NCBI GenBank assembly: GCA_022769825.1
Contig: JALEJI010000033.1
Span: forward strand, 1 to 38,130
Origin: Prevotella sp.
GTDB taxonomy: Bacteria; Bacteroidota; Bacteroidia; Bacteroidales; Bacteroidaceae
Length of the DNA stretch: 38,130 bases
Direction of reading: 5' to 3'
Positions 9,008 through 17,897 of this stretch are shown piece by piece. Each line of letters starts with the position of its first letter. The first letter of the stretch is position 1. The translations under genes and the position numbers were made by a program. Under the pieces are notes generated by a model that saw only the letters and a list, made by a program, of their open reading frames with translations, searched no databases and had not been told where the DNA came from.

Positions 9008-9601
9008 ATGGAAGATTCATATCAGACAATAAGCTCTAAACAAATAGGCGAGGGATACTACACTGAAAAGCGTAGCAAGTTCCTCGCCTTTGCCCATCAT
9101 GTAGAAACAGTGGATGAGGCAATGGAAATAGTTGCAGGATATCACAAAAAGTATTATGACGCACGCCATTGCTGCTATGCTTATATGCTTGGCAGTGAGC
9201 ATGATGAGTTTCGTGCCAACGACGATGGCGAGCCGTCATCTACTGCGGGCAAGCCAATACTTGGGCAGATAAACAGTCACGACCTGACCAATATCCTTGT
9301 TTGTGTTGTTAGATATTATGGCGGAGTGAACCTTGGCACTGGTGGCCTTATTGTTGCGTATCGCACGGCTGCCGCTGACGCAATAGAACATGCAGTGATA
9401 GAGGAACGATTGGTTGAAGAAACCGTCACTTACCAGTTTACATATCCAATGATGAATGGAGTGATGCGGATAGTGAAAGACATGCAGCCACGCATTGTAA
9501 GTCAAAGTTTTGATAATGATTGCACTATCGTGCTTGCCATAAGAAAGAGTAAGGCTTCCGAACTCAAGACAAGATTGGAACATCTTGCATTTGACATGTA
9601 G
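9008..9601 (+). CDS. yigZ: YigZ/IMPACT family protein
   Basis: A 197-residue protein of the UPF0029/IMPACT family. Conserved stretches include KRSKFLAFAHHVETVDEA (about 21-38), HHCCYAY-like ARHCCYAYMLG, DDGEPSSTAGKPIL (about 75-88) and VVRYYGGVNLGTGGLIVAYR (about 105-124). I use ATG 9008; the codon before it is an in-frame TTG that adds nothing. Family members have been linked to translation control in eukaryotes, but the bacterial role is not settled. It starts 13 bp after the DUF1015 gene, so it is very probably in the same transcript. Confidence 0.92.
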   Translation: MEDSYQTISSKQIGEGYYTEKRSKFLAFAHHVETVDEAMEIVAGYHKKYYDARHCCYAYMLGSEHDEFRANDDGEPSSTAGKPILGQINSHDLTNILVCVVRYYGGVNLGTGGLIVAYRTAAADAIEHAVIEERLVEETVTYQFTYPMMNGVMRIVKDMQPRIVSQSFDNDCTIVLAIRKSKASELKTRLEHLAFDM

Positions 9602-9632
9602 CCTGCTCATTTGTTTATTACCAATTAATATT

Positions 9633-10601
9633 ATGGATACATTATTATTTTCCTTTGCCCCTGAAATCATGTGGGCACAAGTGTTGCTTTTAATATTCGG
9701 CATCGTTGTCGTACTGAAAAGTGCCGATTGGCTGACAAACGGCGCCGTAGGTTTGGCGACCAAGCTTGGAATATCGCAAATAGTCATAGGCCTTACCATT
9801 GTAGCCATAGGCACGTCAATGCCAGAGTTTTTTGTTTCCATTGTATCTGCCATTAAAGGGACTCCAGACCTTGCAGTAGGAAATATTGTCGGCAGCAACA
9901 TTTTCAATGTGTTGCTAATCGTTGGCGTAGCGGCTACCGTGGCTCCTATAGCCATTCAACGAGCCACAGTAAGGAGGGACATACCGATAGCGATTGTTGC
10001 TTCTATCATGCTGACTTTCATGATGCTTGACGATAACATATCACGAATTGACGCATTGATACTTTTTGCGGCATTTATAGCTTTTATATGGATTACACTA
10101 CGTAATTCAAAAAATGACGCTAATGAAAAAGACGCTTCAACCGAAAAGGTCATACCGACTTGGAAGTCAGTGCTATTCATCATCTTCGGTCTTGTGGGCC
10201 TTGTGTTGGGTTCGAATATATTTGTCGACAATGCTTCTTCGTTGGCGCACGGCTGGGGTATAAGCGATGCCGTAATAGGACTGACAATTGTTGCTGGTGG
10301 CACCTCGCTTCCTGAACTTGCCACAAGCGCGGTTGCCGCAAGAAAAGGCGACAGCGGCATTGCCATTGGCAACGTATTGGGTTCCAATGTATTCAACATA
10401 TTGATGATTCTCGGATTGACAGGCATTATATCCCCAATGCACATTCAAAATATCACCTGCATCGACATGGCTGTCATGGTAATTTCCATGGTATTATTCT
10501 GGCTGTTTTCCTTTACGAAACTCCGCGTTGAACGTTGGGAGGGATGCGTACTGATTGCTTGTTTCTTAGGATACATAACGTGGCTTGTTAGCAATGTATA
10601 G
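9633..10601 (+). CDS. yrbG: calcium/sodium antiporter, YrbG/CaCA family
   Basis: A 323-residue inner-membrane antiporter with about ten hydrophobic segments. It shows the two inverted alpha repeats of the CaCA family: GLTIVAIGTSMPEF then GNIVGSNIFN in the first half, and GLTIVAGGTSLPEL then GNVLGSNVFN in the second. The acidic residue in each GTS-PE motif is the expected ion ligand. I choose ATG 9633; an upstream in-frame ATG at 9585 lies inside the YigZ-like gene and adds a poorly matching extension. It is the last gene of the serC operon and converges on the glycosyltransferase gene. Confidence 0.93.
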   Translation: MDTLLFSFAPEIMWAQVLLLIFGIVVVLKSADWLTNGAVGLATKLGISQIVIGLTIVAIGTSMPEFFVSIVSAIKGTPDLAVGNIVGSNIFNVLLIVGVAATVAPIAIQRATVRRDIPIAIVASIMLTFMMLDDNISRIDALILFAAFIAFIWITLRNSKNDANEKDASTEKVIPTWKSVLFIIFGLVGLVLGSNIFVDNASSLAHGWGISDAVIGLTIVAGGTSLPELATSAVAARKGDSGIAIGNVLGSNVFNILMILGLTGIISPMHIQNITCIDMAVMVISMVLFWLFSFTKLRVERWEGCVLIACFLGYITWLVSNV

Positions 10602-10636
10602 CCAAAATAGCCAATAGCCAAATAAAAGGGAGATAA

Positions 10637-11737
10637 TCAATGAACCATCAAGGAAGTGTATAACTTCTCATATAGCTGAGCCACCTTGACATAATCATGG
10701 TGTCGAGAAATATACTCAACGCTCTGTCGCTTAAGTGCTGGCAAGTTTTCCGGATGAAGAACCAAATGCTCCAACTGTGAATAAACACTTGAATAAGAAG
10801 GCTCTACATTGACTATTGGTCTAAGCTCATTCTCGTTCAATATGCTATAGTTCTCAGGCTCACCGCCACCAACGACTATTATACCCCAGCTCATGGCTTC
10901 CAACGCGTTCATTGCTGGGGTATAGCTATAAAGTTGGTCAAGGAGTACATCTGCATGGCGCAATGTCTTAACGTATTCATTAAAAGGCAAGCTCTCCGCA
11001 ACGATAAGTTTTACCTTATCGGGGTATTTTGCCGCTATTGCTTGCGCGGCTTCTAACATGATGTCCGTGCCCTTATACTTGTTACGTTGCTTGTTTATGC
11101 CTATGAAAAGACTTATTGGAGACAGATGTGACTCATCTGCACATGGTTGTTTCTGCTGTATAGGGAAAGGAATAAACGTTGTCTTGTTTGGAAATACAGG
11201 ATGGTAAATCGCCCAATATTCATACAACCCCGCAACAATGGCATCACTATCTTCTGCTATCAGCTTATTCAATGTTTCCTTGTCCGTGCCTGTCCAATCG
11301 TTTACATAAAGCGTGGCCTCTGAATCATCACGCAATCTGTCTTCAATATTAAAATCGCTGTATCTCAGCGGTTTACGCGTTATGTTCTCATGCACCCAAT
11401 AATAATCCATTCCAAATGCGCCCAAAACGATCTTGCCATTGTGCTTTCTTAAGTAATGGTAGAGTGGGGCTATCCTTTTCGCCTCCAACTCAAAACACAT
11501 CGGATTGATTAGCTGCACGATATCGTAGCCTCTCAATTTAGGCAGAATGGAAATGATTTTCAGAAGAAGCCTGCATCCGCAGAACTTCCCTTTCCCTCGG
11601 CTCACATCAATATCACGTGGATAATTTTTCCAAAAGTCGCCATTGCTTACCACGGTAACCGTGTGCCCTAAATGGCGAAGCCCTTTGGCAAGTGTCGCAT
11701 GCACATTGCTATATTCTCCAATCAATAATATTTTCAT
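10637..11737 (-). CDS. glycosyltransferase, GT-B fold (GT4-like)
   Basis: A 366-residue protein with the two-domain GT-B pattern. The N-terminus MKILLIGEYSNVHATLAKGL is the usual first strand and glycine loop. The second domain starts near LFIGINKQRNKYKGTDIMLEA and includes DVLLDQLYSYTPAMNALEAM, where the glutamate in ALEAMSWG resembles the nucleotide-sugar-binding E of the GT4 group. ATG 11737 is preferred over a TTG two codons upstream. It is last in the operon with manC and the GT2 gene and so probably adds a sugar, perhaps mannose-derived, to a surface polysaccharide. Donor and acceptor are unknown. Confidence 0.85.
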   Translation of the reverse strand: MKILLIGEYSNVHATLAKGLRHLGHTVTVVSNGDFWKNYPRDIDVSRGKGKFCGCRLLLKIISILPKLRGYDIVQLINPMCFELEAKRIAPLYHYLRKHNGKIVLGAFGMDYYWVHENITRKPLRYSDFNIEDRLRDDSEATLYVNDWTGTDKETLNKLIAEDSDAIVAGLYEYWAIYHPVFPNKTTFIPFPIQQKQPCADESHLSPISLFIGINKQRNKYKGTDIMLEAAQAIAAKYPDKVKLIVAESLPFNEYVKTLRHADVLLDQLYSYTPAMNALEAMSWGIIVVGGGEPENYSILNENELRPIVNVEPSYSSVYSQLEHLVLHPENLPALKRQSVEYISRHHDYVKVAQLYEKLYTSLMVH

Positions 11738-11797
11738 ACCCAAGCCTCAATAATGCATTGTTGTCATAAACGCATCGTTATCAAACTCTTTACGCTA

Positions 11798-12748
11798 TTA
11801 TAAAGCCGCAAGAAGGATAAGTTGGCCAGCTTTATTCTGAATCAGATATCTGAAAATCACGTATTCTGGAGTGTATTTGTTGTCTGGCAAAGGGTAGAGG
11901 TCATGTTTCTTTAAAAGCTCTATGGCATGGTTTAATTGCTTGCGACTCTTGGTCATCCTTATGACATTGACAAGAAAATCCATTGAGAGTTGTGCCACAC
12001 GCCTTTCCATTGACTTTGCACGCACACCATCACATCCATCGGCTATGTCTTTCAAATGTAATATCACCTTGAAAATATCAGCCAACCGCTTGTTTTGCGC
12101 CTCTTTGTTGTCAGTGTGAGTTATCGAATCCTTGCGTTGCCTGTAGAAATAAGCCTTGGCGGGTGTACAATATATGCTGTGCATGTTCAACACAAGCTGA
12201 GGTGTAAACTCCTCGTCCTCATGCACAATGTCCGGCGTAAACCTCAACTTGCCAAGCCGACTTCTGCGAAAGATGTATCCACATGCAGAGGCCCGCAAGT
12301 TGTTGTTGGCCATATATTCCTCACCAGTGATTGGACCTGTATAGCTTGACTCCGTTGGCTGATTCATTGATGAGGCTGAATAAAACATCACCATGTCAAC
12401 TGGTTCTTGGTAGCGTATAATATCAAGACAGTGTTCGTATGGCGCATTAATGAGGCAGTCGTCGCCGTCAACAAATTGCACGAATTTTCCAGTAGCCATT
12501 TTCAAGCCAACGTTTCTTGCTACAGACAGGCCTTTGTTTGGCTGTCTGACGAGAATGATATCGCTGGCGATTTCAGTCAATTCATTTATAGGACAGAAAT
12601 CGGATCCGTCATCTATAAGGATTATTTCCCGCTCTTGTTGCGACAAAGAAAGCGCCACTATGCTTTTAACGCATTCGTGCAATAATACCACGGGCAGGTT
12701 ATAAGTTGTTATGATGAAAGAAACTAATGGGGTACCCAAGTCGTTCAT
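11798..12748 (-). CDS. glycosyltransferase family 2
   Basis: A 316-residue GT-A enzyme. The N-terminus PLVSFIITTYNLPVVLLHEC is the GT2 nucleotide-binding strand, EIILIDDGSDFC carries the first acidic pair, NKGLSVARNVGLKMATGKFVQF is the typical middle motif, and VDGDDCL holds the DxD-type metal ligand. There are no membrane segments, so it is a cytoplasmic or peripheral enzyme. It lies between manC and the GT-B glycosyltransferase gene with short gaps (57 and 60 bp), consistent with one polysaccharide operon. The sugar specificity cannot be read from the sequence. Confidence 0.93.
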   Translation of the reverse strand: MNDLGTPLVSFIITTYNLPVVLLHECVKSIVALSLSQQEREIILIDDGSDFCPINELTEIASDIILVRQPNKGLSVARNVGLKMATGKFVQFVDGDDCLINAPYEHCLDIIRYQEPVDMVMFYSASSMNQPTESSYTGPITGEEYMANNNLRASACGYIFRRSRLGKLRFTPDIVHEDEEFTPQLVLNMHSIYCTPAKAYFYRQRKDSITHTDNKEAQNKRLADIFKVILHLKDIADGCDGVRAKSMERRVAQLSMDFLVNVIRMTKSRKQLNHAIELLKKHDLYPLPDNKYTPEYVIFRYLIQNKAGQLILLAAL

Positions 12749-12805
12749 GTTTGTTTTAATATATGTGTCCGTATACTCTATTTATCATAACGGCGCTAAT
12801 ATGGT

Positions 12806-13870
12806 TTACTTTCCAAGGAACAGTTTTATTCGTTGTTCCTCTGAAAGATGGCAAATCAACAGTTGGTTGTTTTGCTCTGCCACGATATAATTCGACAATC
12901 CCTCAACAATCACTTGCTTTTCTTGCGTGGTATGGATAATGCATCCATTAGAATCGTAAAGGCTTATGTTTTGACCAATGCACACGTTGCCATTCACGTC
13001 ACGCTTGCTTTGCATTAGCAACGATCCCCATGTACCGAGATCGCTCCAACCGAAGTTGGCCGGGAACACGAATTTTTCTTCCGCTTTCTCCATCACGGCA
13101 TAGTCTATGGATATGTTCTCGCAGTTTGGATAACATTCGTCTACGGTTTCTTGTTCCTTTTCCGTACCGAAAACATCTTGAATCCGCTCAAAGATATTAT
13201 TTATTCTCGGAGCGTAGACCCTTAGCGCATTGACAATTGTCTCTATATTCCAAATGAAAATTCCCGCATTCCAAAAATAATTGCTTTTCGCCAAATATTG
13301 CACGGCCTTTTCAGCGTTTGGCTTCTCATGGAAAGCGTCAACACGATATATCTCCTTGTTTCTCAGCGTGTTTGAAGATAAATCGGCTTCAATGTAGCCA
13401 TAACCTGTCTCCGGGCGGGTTGCTTTCATTCCAAGAGTGACGATAGCGTCAGATTCCTTAGTGAAATTAAGGCTTTCGGTGATAACACGCCGAAACTCTG
13501 ATGTATCTATTACCACATGGTCACTTGGGGAAACAACGATATTGGCACGAGAATCTTGCATCTTTATCCGCCAGCTCACATAAGCTATGCATGGCGCGGT
13601 GTTTCTCCTGCATGGCTCAAGAAGTATGTTGCCATGTTTTATCATTGGCAATTGCTCTTCTACGAGGCGGGAGTATTTCTTGTTTGTCACAATCCACACG
13701 TTCTCATCGGGGCAAATACCCTTAAAACGGTCATACGTCATTTGTATCAACGTGCGACCTGTCCCTAAAACGTCGATGAACTGTTTTGGGATATCCTCGG
13801 TGCTCATAGGCCAAAAGCGGCTCCCTACTCCACCAGCCATTATCACCAAATGGTTGTGATTCTTTGCCAT
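12806..13870 (-). CDS. manC: mannose-1-phosphate guanylyltransferase
   Basis: A 354-residue nucleotidyltransferase making GDP-mannose from mannose 1-phosphate and GTP. It shows the signature MAGGVGSRFWPMS then PKQF (about 11-30), EPCRRNTAPCIAY, SPSDHV, RPETGYGYI and NAGIFIWN, all standard for this family. It is the short single-domain form without the C-terminal phosphomannose isomerase domain of longer ManC proteins. It is the first gene of a three-gene minus-strand operon with two glycosyltransferases and has a clear promoter just upstream. It supplies the activated sugar for surface polysaccharide, mannose or fucose type. Confidence 0.95.
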   Translation of the reverse strand: MAKNHNHLVIMAGGVGSRFWPMSTEDIPKQFIDVLGTGRTLIQMTYDRFKGICPDENVWIVTNKKYSRLVEEQLPMIKHGNILLEPCRRNTAPCIAYVSWRIKMQDSRANIVVSPSDHVVIDTSEFRRVITESLNFTKESDAIVTLGMKATRPETGYGYIEADLSSNTLRNKEIYRVDAFHEKPNAEKAVQYLAKSNYFWNAGIFIWNIETIVNALRVYAPRINNIFERIQDVFGTEKEQETVDECYPNCENISIDYAVMEKAEEKFVFPANFGWSDLGTWGSLLMQSKRDVNGNVCIGQNISLYDSNGCIIHTTQEKQVIVEGLSNYIVAEQNNQLLICHLSEEQRIKLFLGK

Positions 13871-13892
13871 TTCTTCAGTATATTTAATGGTG

Positions 13893-13924
13893 CAAAAATA
13901 GCAAATTATTATTGTAAAGACAAA
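13893..13924 (-). promoter_or_regulatory. promoter of the manC operon
   Basis: Read on the minus strand, TTTG (13924-13921), a 20-bp spacer and TATTTTTG (13900-13893) match the -33/-7 consensus. The manC start codon lies 22 bp beyond the -7 box, so the leader is short. Confidence 0.75.
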
Positions 13925-13965
13925 TATTTTCGGGCCAAAAAGAATAATTCCTCAGAGTTTATTCA

Positions 13966-13973
13966 TAATTTTG
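13966..13973 (+). promoter_or_regulatory. -7 element of the OPT transporter gene
   Basis: TAATTTTG fits the -7 consensus but has no clear -33 partner. It overlaps an upstream in-frame ATG at 13971, which supports the downstream start at 14028 for the transporter. Confidence 0.5.
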
Positions 13974-14027
13974 CATTTGCTCATCACCTTATTATTAATA
14001 CTCAACAAATACTTAACATTATATTAC

Positions 14028-16025
14028 ATGCAAGAAAAAGACAAAGAGAAAGACATCGTACAACTTCCAGACAACGCATTCCGCGAACTGGAAGCTGGCG
14101 AAGAGTACAAGCCCGTCATGGATTCGGAAAAGGTTTATCCCGAGGTCAACACGTGGTCGGTGGCTTGGGGAATAATAATGGCAATGCTTTTCTCAGCCGC
14201 GGCAGCCTATTTGGGATTGAAAGTAGGCCAAGTGTTCGAGGCGGCCATTCCTATCGCCATCATCGCCGTTGGCGTGAGCACGGCGGCCAAGCGCAACAAG
14301 GCGTTGGGCGAGAACGTTATCATCCAGAGCATAGGAGCTTGCTCGGGAGCGGTAGTGGCAGGAGCCATCTTCACGTTGCCGGCCATATATATCCTCCAAG
14401 CCAAGTACCCGGAGATGACATCTTCTTTCATGAAAATGTTTTTCGCATCTGCCTTAGGTGGCGTGCTCGGCATTCTCTTCCTCATACCCTTCCGCAAATA
14501 CTTTGTCAGCGACATGCATGGCAAGTATCCTTTCCCTGAGGCTACCGCTACGACGCAAGTGCTCGTGTCGGGCGAGAAAGGTGGTGACCAGGCAAAGCCC
14601 CTGCTCATCGCTGGCATCGTAGGCGGTCTCTACGATTTCATTGTCTCCACCTTTGGCTGGTGGAACGAGAACTTTACCTCACGCGTCATAGGACTTGGCC
14701 AAGACCTTGCCGACAAGGCGAAATTGGTATTCAAGGTCAACACCGGCGCTGCCGTCCTCGGTCTCGGCTATATCGTTGGCCTGAAATACGCGCTCTACAT
14801 CACCCTTGGCTCTCTTGCCGTGTGGTGGCTTATAGTGCCGGGCATGTCTGTCATATTCCACGACCAAGTGCTCAACATGTGGGATCCTTCCATCACCGCT
14901 ACGGTTGGAGCCATGAGCCCGGAGGAGATTTTCAAGGCTTACGCGCGCTCCATTGGCATAGGTGGCATTGCCATGGCTGGGGTAATCGGAATAATAAAGA
15001 GTTGGGGTATCATCAAGAGTGCCGTGGGCTTGGCTTCCAAGGAGCTGAAGGGCAAGAACAACGGTGTGGTAAACATAAAGCGAACCCAACGTGACATTCC
15101 GTTCAAGATTATCGCGATAGGTTCACTTGTCACATTGCTCATCACGTTTTTATTCTTTTGGCTTGGTGTCATGGATGGCAACATCCTGTTTGCCATTGTC
15201 GGCATATGTCTTGTCACGATCATCGCTTTCCTGTTCACTACCGTCGCAGCCAACGCTATAGCCATAGTGGGCAGCAATCCTGTGTCTGGCATGACGCTCA
15301 TGACGCTTATCCTTGCCTCCGTGGTCATGGTGGCCGTTGGCCTGAAAGGTCCTTCCGGCATGCTTGCCGCCTTAATCATGGGTGGCGTGGTGTGCACGGC
15401 ATTGTCGATGGCCGGAAGTTTCATTACCGACTTGAAGATTGGCTATTGGCTTGGCACCACACCGGCAAAACAAGAGACGTGGAAATTTCTTGGAACCATC
15501 GTCAGTGCAGCTACCGTGGTGGGAGTAATGATTGTCTTGAACAAGACTTACGGTTTCGCGAGCGGACAGCTTGCGGCGCCACAGGCCAATGCCATGGCTG
15601 CCGTGATAGACCCATTGATGAACGGTGTTGGCGCGCCATGGATTCTGTACGGCATCGGTGCCGTTATTGCCATTGTCCTTGACCGCTGCCACATTCCTGC
15701 CCTTGCCTTCGCCCTCGGCATGTTCATCCCTCTTGAGCTCAACGTGCCACTTGTAGTTGGTGGCGCTATCAACTGGTTTGTCACCACTCGCTCCGGAGAT
15801 GCCGAGGTAAACAATGCACGTGGCGAGAAAGGCACGCTCATTGCCAGTGGCTTCATAGCAGGCGGAGCGTTGATGGGCGTCGTTTCGGCCCTTCTAAAGT
15901 TTGGCGGCATTGAGCTTTCGGTCGCTGACCAATGGTGGAGCAACCCAATGTCAGAGATGACCTCCCTCCTCGCCTATGTCTGCCTAATCTGCTATTTCAT
16001 CAAGGCTACAAGGGTGAAAAAATGA
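14028..16025 (+). CDS. OPT family oligopeptide transporter
   Basis: A 665-residue inner-membrane protein with many hydrophobic segments (about fifteen) spread over its length and a short charged cytoplasmic N-terminus (MQEKDKEKDIVQLPDNAF). Family signs include AAAYLGLKVGQVFEAAIP near 50-70, GKYPFPEATATTQVL, GSNPVSGMTLMTL and the C-terminal GGAINWFVTTRSGD. OPT proteins import small peptides or metal chelates by proton symport; the substrate here is unknown. The start at 14028 is used because an in-frame ATG at 13971 would overlap the -7 box. The gene is divergent from manC and ends at a strong terminator. Confidence 0.93.
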   Translation: MQEKDKEKDIVQLPDNAFRELEAGEEYKPVMDSEKVYPEVNTWSVAWGIIMAMLFSAAAAYLGLKVGQVFEAAIPIAIIAVGVSTAAKRNKALGENVIIQSIGACSGAVVAGAIFTLPAIYILQAKYPEMTSSFMKMFFASALGGVLGILFLIPFRKYFVSDMHGKYPFPEATATTQVLVSGEKGGDQAKPLLIAGIVGGLYDFIVSTFGWWNENFTSRVIGLGQDLADKAKLVFKVNTGAAVLGLGYIVGLKYALYITLGSLAVWWLIVPGMSVIFHDQVLNMWDPSITATVGAMSPEEIFKAYARSIGIGGIAMAGVIGIIKSWGIIKSAVGLASKELKGKNNGVVNIKRTQRDIPFKIIAIGSLVTLLITFLFFWLGVMDGNILFAIVGICLVTIIAFLFTTVAANAIAIVGSNPVSGMTLMTLILASVVMVAVGLKGPSGMLAALIMGGVVCTALSMAGSFITDLKIGYWLGTTPAKQETWKFLGTIVSAATVVGVMIVLNKTYGFASGQLAAPQANAMAAVIDPLMNGVGAPWILYGIGAVIAIVLDRCHIPALAFALGMFIPLELNVPLVVGGAINWFVTTRSGDAEVNNARGEKGTLIASGFIAGGALMGVVSALLKFGGIELSVADQWWSNPMSEMTSLLAYVCLICYFIKATRVKK

Positions 16026-16064
16026 TGATTGCCGCGCGATAATACTTTTCGAGCAATAAAGATC

Positions 16065-16101
16065 AACGGCTGGATTCCCACACAAGGAATCCAGCCGTTT
16101 T
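16065..16101 (+). terminator. Rho-independent terminator after the OPT gene
   Basis: A perfect 14-bp stem, AACGGCTGGATTCC at 16065-16078 with its complement at 16086-16099, has a 7-base loop and runs into TTTT. It begins 40 bp after the stop codon. Confidence 0.93.
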
Positions 16102-16121
16102 CGGATGGCAGGAGGAGATGG

Positions 16122-16485
16122 AATAATATTTTACAAATGGTCGTCTGAGAATCGTTTTTTTTCAACTAAGGTGTCGCTTGGCTGGAAATGACGCGATTAT
16201 GAGGCATTTTGATAAAAGTCTGATTACTAAGCAGTTGCGATTTTTACAGTTTCCTGACGTTGCCGACGCTACGATTTTGCGTCGCCGTTACGGTGCAATC
16301 GCATCGCCGTTACGGTGAAATCGCGTCGCCGTTACGGTGAAATGGCATCACCGTTACGGTGCAATCGCGACGCGATTACAGTGTAACGGCAAAAATTTTT
16401 GGCCAATAACCGACCGACGGCATTTTCAAAGGGCTAAAGGCTACCCTTTTTCCGCTCTATTTGACCCTGTTTCCAAGTGTTAAAT
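16122..16485 (+). repeat. 364-bp dispersed repeat, right copy
   Basis: This is the inverted partner of 1-364, with exactly the same length and an ungapped alignment by eye. Its left end (16122-16154) is identical to the complement of 332-364, and its right 59 bases (16427-16485) match with four differences. A terminator-like hairpin, AAAGGG at 16428-16433 pairing with CCCTTT at 16444-16449 and followed by TT, ends the conserved part in the plus direction. It fills most of the 573-bp gap between the OPT terminator and the phosphodiesterase gene. The function is unknown. Confidence 0.9.
16278..16387. repeat. 22-bp tandem repeat array, five units
   Basis: Five 22-bp units start at 16278, 16300, 16322, 16344 and 16366, most containing CCGTTACGGTG. 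The next 22 bases outwards match the diverged sixth unit of the left copy. The array lies at the same offset from the repeat end as in the left copy. Confidence 0.9.
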
Positions 16486-16491
16486 TTCGAC

Positions 16492-16506
16492 AATAATATT
16501 TTACAA
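16492..16506 (+). repeat. 15-bp direct repeat next to the 364-bp element
   Basis: AATAATATTTTACAA here repeats the first 15 bases of the right copy (16122-16136) in the same orientation, 370 bp apart, just beyond the element's other end. It may be a remnant of a neighbouring unit or a duplicated target or recombination site. The rest of this gap (16507-16598) holds only a weak 6-bp hairpin at 16539-16555. Confidence 0.75.
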
Positions 16507-16598
16507 TTCAACGCATTGACGCCACAAGGTGCTATTCTCTCACCCTTGCGGTGAGCCTTTCACCACCTTCTATTAATAAACGCAGGAAAACGCAAGAT

Positions 16599-17897
16599 TT
16601 AATAAAGCAGGTCGAGGATAAACCGCTTTATGTCGGTCTGCTTCATGGCGGCCTTCTCCTCGTGCTTTACGCCTGCCCCGAAAGCCACAAGCGCGGTATG
16701 GTCAGCTCCGCAGGAGTAGCCATGCGTGCCGCCTGTGCATGGCTGTATCACCTCGCCGTCGCGCTTGTTTGTAATGTCCACGCCTGGTATGGGTTCTATC
16801 GCCAACGCCACTTTAGGGTCACAACCAAGCATGGCGAGCTCTTCACGGTTTATGACGCGGAACAGGCTTTTCACGCTGTCGGGCAATAGGGCAAGCAGCT
16901 TCTCTACGCGTCTCAGCGTCTTTGTGTCGTTTTGCCTCTTCAGGTAGAGAAACGACATGGCTCCAGCTCCGTGGAAACACGCCTTCCAGTCGGTCCCGTA
17001 TTGCTTGCCCAGTAGTCCGGCTTTCACGAGCAGCGTGTTTGGCGCCACCTGCCTGTCCACGTCTACGAAGCCATGGTCGCCTGTCACTATGACCAGCGTG
17101 CTGTCGAGCATGGCATGGTCGCGCAGGTTGTCGAGTATCACGCCCACTGCCGCGTCGGCCGATTCTATGGTTCGGCGCGTCCTCGCCGATTGGGTACCGG
17201 TTTGGTGTTGCGCGTAGTCGGTGGTGATGAGGTGGATTGTCATGAGCGTGGGCTTGTAATGGTTCATTATGTAGTTTGCCATGTAAGCCTCCTTGACGTC
17301 GCGGTTGATGGAACCAGCCGTGAAGTTTTCCATGTCTAACCTTCCTGTGGCGTGCAGCTCAAGAGTGTCGAGCAGGCCAGCTGGCGAGCAATTGGCCCTC
17401 AAGAAGGCCATTTGGTCGGCATTGGGCTTTATCGACCAGTATTCTGGCACGTTATATTTGATGTGTCTTGAGCCGGTGGACACGGGCCAGAAGAGCGAGG
17501 CCACGGTTCCGCCTTTCTCGGTTACGGCTTGCCAAAGGGTTTCCGCCTTAATAGAGTCGGCATACCAATAGCTTATGGTGCGCGGCTGGTTGCCCATGAA
17601 CGGCGCGTTGTAGAAGATGTTGTGTCGCAAAGGCAGCGCGCCGGTGATGATGGTGGTGTGTGACGGGTATGTGGCCGCGGGCGTCACGCCCTTTATCGAG
17701 TCCACAAACAATCCGCCAGCTCTCATCTGCTTCAGGTTCTCAGAGGCTATGGTTGGGTTGGTGATCATCTCACCACGCATCCCGTCGATGGTGATGAGAA
17801 TAACGTGTGCGGGCTTTGCCTGTTGTGCCATTGCCAGGCCCGGAAGCGCGAGCGCGAGTTGGACGCAAAGGTGCTTAATTGAAGAAAGGTGCCACAT
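16599..17897 (-). CDS. secreted type I phosphodiesterase / nucleotide pyrophosphatase
   Basis: A 432-residue alkaline-phosphatase-superfamily protein of the nucleotide pyrophosphatase/phosphodiesterase type. A signal peptide is likely (about 1-24, ending AMA before QQ). The metal ligands and nucleophile are all visible: IDGMRGE (D38), TYPSHTTIITG with the probable nucleophile T76, TTDYAQHQTG, VTGDHGF and GGTHGYSCG. The product should hydrolyse phosphodiester or pyrophosphate bonds in the periplasm or outside the cell. Its start overlaps the end of the SusD gene by 23 bp, which points to one SusC-SusD-phosphodiesterase transcript. The substrate is unknown; nucleotides, nucleotide sugars or phospholipid head groups are options. 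Confidence 0.9.
   Translation of the reverse strand: MWHLSSIKHLCVQLALALPGLAMAQQAKPAHVILITIDGMRGEMITNPTIASENLKQMRAGGLFVDSIKGVTPAATYPSHTTIITGALPLRHNIFYNAPFMGNQPRTISYWYADSIKAETLWQAVTEKGGTVASLFWPVSTGSRHIKYNVPEYWSIKPNADQMAFLRANCSPAGLLDTLELHATGRLDMENFTAGSINRDVKEAYMANYIMNHYKPTLMTIHLITTDYAQHQTGTQSARTRRTIESADAAVGVILDNLRDHAMLDSTLVIVTGDHGFVDVDRQVAPNTLLVKAGLLGKQYGTDWKACFHGAGAMSFLYLKRQNDTKTLRRVEKLLALLPDSVKSLFRVINREELAMLGCDPKVALAIEPIPGVDITNKRDGEVIQPCTGGTHGYSCGADHTALVAFGAGVKHEEKAAMKQTDIKRFILDLLY

Noticed and set aside
9236..9955. 239-codon open frame on the minus strand
   Set aside because: It is antisense to the YigZ-like and antiporter genes, which have clear family motifs.
16539..16555. Terminator for the phosphodiesterase operon
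   Set aside because: The stem is only six base pairs and there is no T run in the minus direction.
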